Under the pieces are notes generated by a model. That model was not told the DNA's origin and did no database searches. It saw only the letters and a program-made list of their open reading frames with translations. DNA of 21,401 nt from a virus. Location of the stretch: positions 1 to 21,401 of IMG/VR virus record IMGVR_UViG_3300034013_000906. One strand, written 5' to 3'. How positions within the stretch are numbered: the stretch's first letter is position 1; each line of letters opens with the position of its first letter. Below are positions 20,074-21,401 of the stretch, piece after piece. The translations under genes and the position numbers were made by a program.

Positions 20074-20253
20074 ATGACGGAGGCGGACTTTGTGACGGCG
20101 ATCAGGGGCATGACCCCGGAACAGATCGACAGGCTCATTCAGCTTGCGTCGGATCGTCAGCTTTTGCCAGCTTCACCAACTCGGTCCAAATGCCCCGGCG
20201 ATCTTCCGGCGTGTTCCGAAATGCCTGGACCAAGGCCCGCTCTACGGGGCTGA
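20074..20253 (+). CDS. Doubtful 59-residue ORF, antisense to the repressor 3' end
   Basis: Begins MTEADFVTAIRGMTPEQIDR with LIQLASDRQLL, which looks protein-like, preceded by GGGGG (20064-20068). But from 20135 on it runs opposite the repressor coding strand, and the later residues are Pro/Cys-rich and shadow-like. It may be a real small gene whose last part overlaps, a remnant, or chance. Confidence 0.3.
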   Translation: MTEADFVTAIRGMTPEQIDRLIQLASDRQLLPASPTRSKCPGDLPACSEMPGPRPALRG

Positions 20254-20437
20254 GGTCTTCCGAGAAGATGTCGGCAAGGGTGACGCCGAGGGCTTCCGCG
20301 CACAGCCTATAGGTCTCTAGCATGGCGCTCTTGTGCATGCTTTCGGCTCGGCTGACCTTTGATTTGGTCGCGCCGATCATGTCTGCCAAGTCTTCTTGCG
20401 TTAGGCCGCGAAGATCGCGGAGGCGTCTAAGGTTCAT
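20135..20437 (-). CDS. XRE-family phage repressor (CI-type, short)
   Basis: A 100-residue protein with an N-terminal helix-turn-helix: MNLRRLRDLRGLTQEDLADM with IGATKSKVSRAESMHKSAML. The rest is a short helical dimerisation-type tail (DLSPVERALVQAFRN). It has no C-terminal S24 (LexA-like) autoprotease domain, so it would not be self-cleaved on DNA damage. It is divergent from the Cro-like gene across 95 bp that contain paired operators, the classic lysogeny switch. ATG 20437 is the start; further upstream the frame stops. It is predicted to bind GTTGC-N7-GCAAC, but which of repressor and Cro prefers which site is not shown. Confidence 0.85.
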   Translation of the reverse strand: MNLRRLRDLRGLTQEDLADMIGATKSKVSRAESMHKSAMLETYRLCAEALGVTLADIFSEDLSPVERALVQAFRNTPEDRRGIWTELVKLAKADDPTQAE

Positions 20438-20471
20438 AGCGCCATCCTGCGCTCAGGGCGCGACACCGGCA

Positions 20472-20488
20472 ATTCCGCAATGTGCAAC
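20472..20488. promoter_or_regulatory. Operator OR2, ATTCC-N7-GCAAC
   Basis: Weaker copy of the operator, 34 bp centre-to-centre from OR1, with the same distance and half-site pattern as OL2. It lies 34 bp upstream of the repressor start, where it could affect the repressor's own promoter. ATTCCGCAA (20472-20480) also pairs with TTGCGGAAT (20497-20505). Confidence 0.55.
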
Positions 20489-20496
20489 CGATCCTC

Positions 20497-20525
20497 TTGC
20501 GGAATGTTGCGCTTTGTGCAACTAC
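20497..20525 (+). promoter_or_regulatory. Predicted cro promoter (PR)
   Basis: TTGCGG (20497-20502), 17 bases, AACTAC (20520-20525). The register relative to the operator is the same as at PL (TTGC-N5-GTTGCGC-N5-GCAACTA). Confidence 0.5.
20506..20522. promoter_or_regulatory. Operator OR1, GTTGC-N7-GCAAC
   Basis: Perfect half-sites GTTGC 20506-20510 and GCAAC 20518-20522, overlapping the predicted -10 of the cro promoter and ending 10 bp before the cro ATG. Confidence 0.7.
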
Positions 20526-20532
20526 TTCGTGC

Positions 20533-20739
20533 ATGACGCACCTTGCAGCCTATCTCGCCGAAACCGGCATGAAACAGAACAAGCTTGCGGAGCTGGTCGG
20601 CATTCACCCGTCGGTTCTTTCCCGCTTCCTTAAGGGCGACGCCCGACCGTCTCTCGATACCGCCTTTGAAATCGAACGGGTAACGGGGGGCGGGGTTCCC
20701 GCAGTTTCGTGGGTGCGCGAAAAGCCATGCGCCCGCTGA
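20533..20739 (+). CDS. Cro-like helix-turn-helix regulator
   Basis: A 68-residue protein: MTHLAAYLAETGMKQNKLAE, then LVGIHPSVLSRFLKGDARPS, a clear HTH of the Cro/CI-like type, ending in RVTGGGVPAVSWVREKPCAR. It should oppose the repressor on the same operators. I prefer ATG 20533 because it begins just before the HTH domain and the longer ORF (from 20482) would run through the operator/promoter. The predicted start of transcription falls within a few bases of this ATG and there is no Shine-Dalgarno, so the mRNA may be leaderless. The 153 bp after it (20740-20892) hold no gene. Confidence 0.83.
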   Translation: MTHLAAYLAETGMKQNKLAELVGIHPSVLSRFLKGDARPSLDTAFEIERVTGGGVPAVSWVREKPCAR

Positions 20740-20892
20740 TGCCTCTCCTCCCCGCTGCCTCCTTCCCATCTCAAGACCCCATAGCCGCTTGCATGGTCAC
20801 ACCCTGCGCGCCGCGCCCGCTTTTGTCACGGAAACACGGTTTCAGTTTTTCCGCCTGACCATCCCTCAGACCAATCACCAACAGAGGACGAC

Positions 20893-21327
20893 ATGGCCCA
20901 CAATCCAGACAGCATGATGATCCGAGCCCACATGGCCCGCCTTGTCCGAGAAGCGGGAGGCGTAGAGGCCGCCGCCGCGCTGATCAGCGCAGATACGGGC
21001 AATGAAATGTCCAAGGGCACCGTCTCAAAATACAATGCTGGCCTGCTCGAGTGGAAGCTCGTTGAAATCCTTGCTCTTGAGCGAGCAGTAGGCGCCCGGC
21101 CTGTCAGCCGTTGGGTGGCCAATGGCGTCCCTGAAGTCGGCGAGTCCGCCAGCCTCATGGTGGCGGTAGCAGCCGCCGCAAAAGAACACGGTGAAGCCAT
21201 CGCCGCCGTGATCGCCGCCAGCATGGGAACAGGCAGCCTGTCCATCGCCAAGCGAGAACTTCAGGAGGCCAGCGTGGCCCTGCAAAGCCTGACGGCCACG
21301 CTGGCAGGGCTGGAAGCAAGCAAATGA
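20893..21327 (+). CDS. Putative phage regulatory DNA-binding protein
   Basis: A 144-residue protein with an N-terminal helical part that looks like an HTH (MMIRAHMARLVREAGGVEAA, MSKGTVSKYNAGLLEWKLVE, ILALERAVGARPVSRWVANG) and an Ala-rich helical C-terminal half (VAVAAAAKEHGEAIAAVIAA) suited to oligomerisation. ATG 20893 has GAGGA upstream. In position after cro it resembles CII-like or other early regulators; I cannot assign it to a named family with confidence. It is separated from cro by 153 bp that include a small inverted repeat GAAACACGGTTTC (20831-20843) followed by a T-run, possibly a weak terminator or operator. Confidence 0.7.
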   Translation: MAHNPDSMMIRAHMARLVREAGGVEAAAALISADTGNEMSKGTVSKYNAGLLEWKLVEILALERAVGARPVSRWVANGVPEVGESASLMVAVAAAAKEHGEAIAAVIAASMGTGSLSIAKRELQEASVALQSLTATLAGLEASK

Positions 21328-21332
21328 TGGTT

Positions 21333-21401
21333 TCAGATCAACCGCGTAACGCCGACCACAACCGCGGCTATCCCCAGCGCGTAAAGCACCAAGCCCGGAA
21401 C
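21333..21401 (-). CDS. C-terminal end of a membrane protein (truncated by window edge)
   Basis: Minus strand: the last 22 residues VPGLVLYALGIAAVVVGVTR-LI form a membrane segment and end at a stop (21333-21335), five bases after the end of the plus-strand regulator. The remainder lies outside the window. It converges with the regulator gene. Confidence 0.4.
   Translation of the reverse strand, partial: VPGLVLYALGIAAVVVGVTRLI

Noticed and set aside
1-21401. CRISPR array, insertion sequence, rRNA or tRNA gene
   Set aside because: No regularly spaced repeats, transposase, ribosomal RNA segment or tRNA cloverleaf was seen on reading both strands.

Overview
The window is part of a temperate, P2-like (probably contractile-tailed) phage or prophage. 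The host is most likely an alphaproteobacterium of the Rhodobacterales (Rhodobacter/Paracoccus group). This rests on high GC, frequent GTG/TTG starts, the protein styles, and a tandem hairpin element with CCUCCUCCC loops, a motif known from small RNAs of this group. No bacterial housekeeping gene is visible.

Layout: (1) Positions 1-3630, plus strand: end of the tail module (tape measure protein, then P2 GpU-like, tail X and late-control D proteins). (2) 3643-5091, plus strand: lysis cassette (TTG-started holin candidate, a 42-residue membrane protein, an endolysin with Cys/His/Asn residues, and an overlapping Rz/Rz1-type spanin pair), closed by a strong terminator at 5102-5139. (3) 5147-5385: about 220 bp of non-coding, highly self-complementary DNA next to a leftward tyrosine integrase (5370-6440). 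(4) 18710 down to 6712, minus strand: about 30 tightly packed, mostly overlapping early genes. They include a RecE-like nuclease, a coiled-coil protein and RecT, then an HNH-AP2 endonuclease, a YbcO-like nuclease, a DUF4942 DNA methyltransferase, SSB and an ExoX-like exonuclease, followed by small proteins ending in a PrtN-family protein and a bidirectional terminator. (5) 18735-20739: immunity region, with a short XRE repressor (minus), Cro-like protein (plus), and two pairs of matching 17-bp operators (consensus GTTGC-N7-GCAAC), one at the left promoter and one at the cro promoter. Leftward from the repressor are an exported protein and a small protein that may be expressed in the lysogen. 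(6) 20893-21401: a probable regulatory DNA-binding protein and the end of a minus-strand membrane protein.

How the parts may work together: the repressor holds both promoters off through paired operators. On induction the left operon makes the recombination, replication-support and DNA-modification proteins, and the integrase is insulated by its own terminator. Late genes finish with tail completion and lysis.

The most striking element is at 17881-17947 (minus strand): two perfect hairpins whose loops both carry CCUCCUCCC. They sit just after a 55-residue ORF and in the 5' leader of the next gene. This matches the layout of the cuckoo/CcsR anti-Shine-Dalgarno small RNAs of alphaproteobacteria, here inside a phage early operon.
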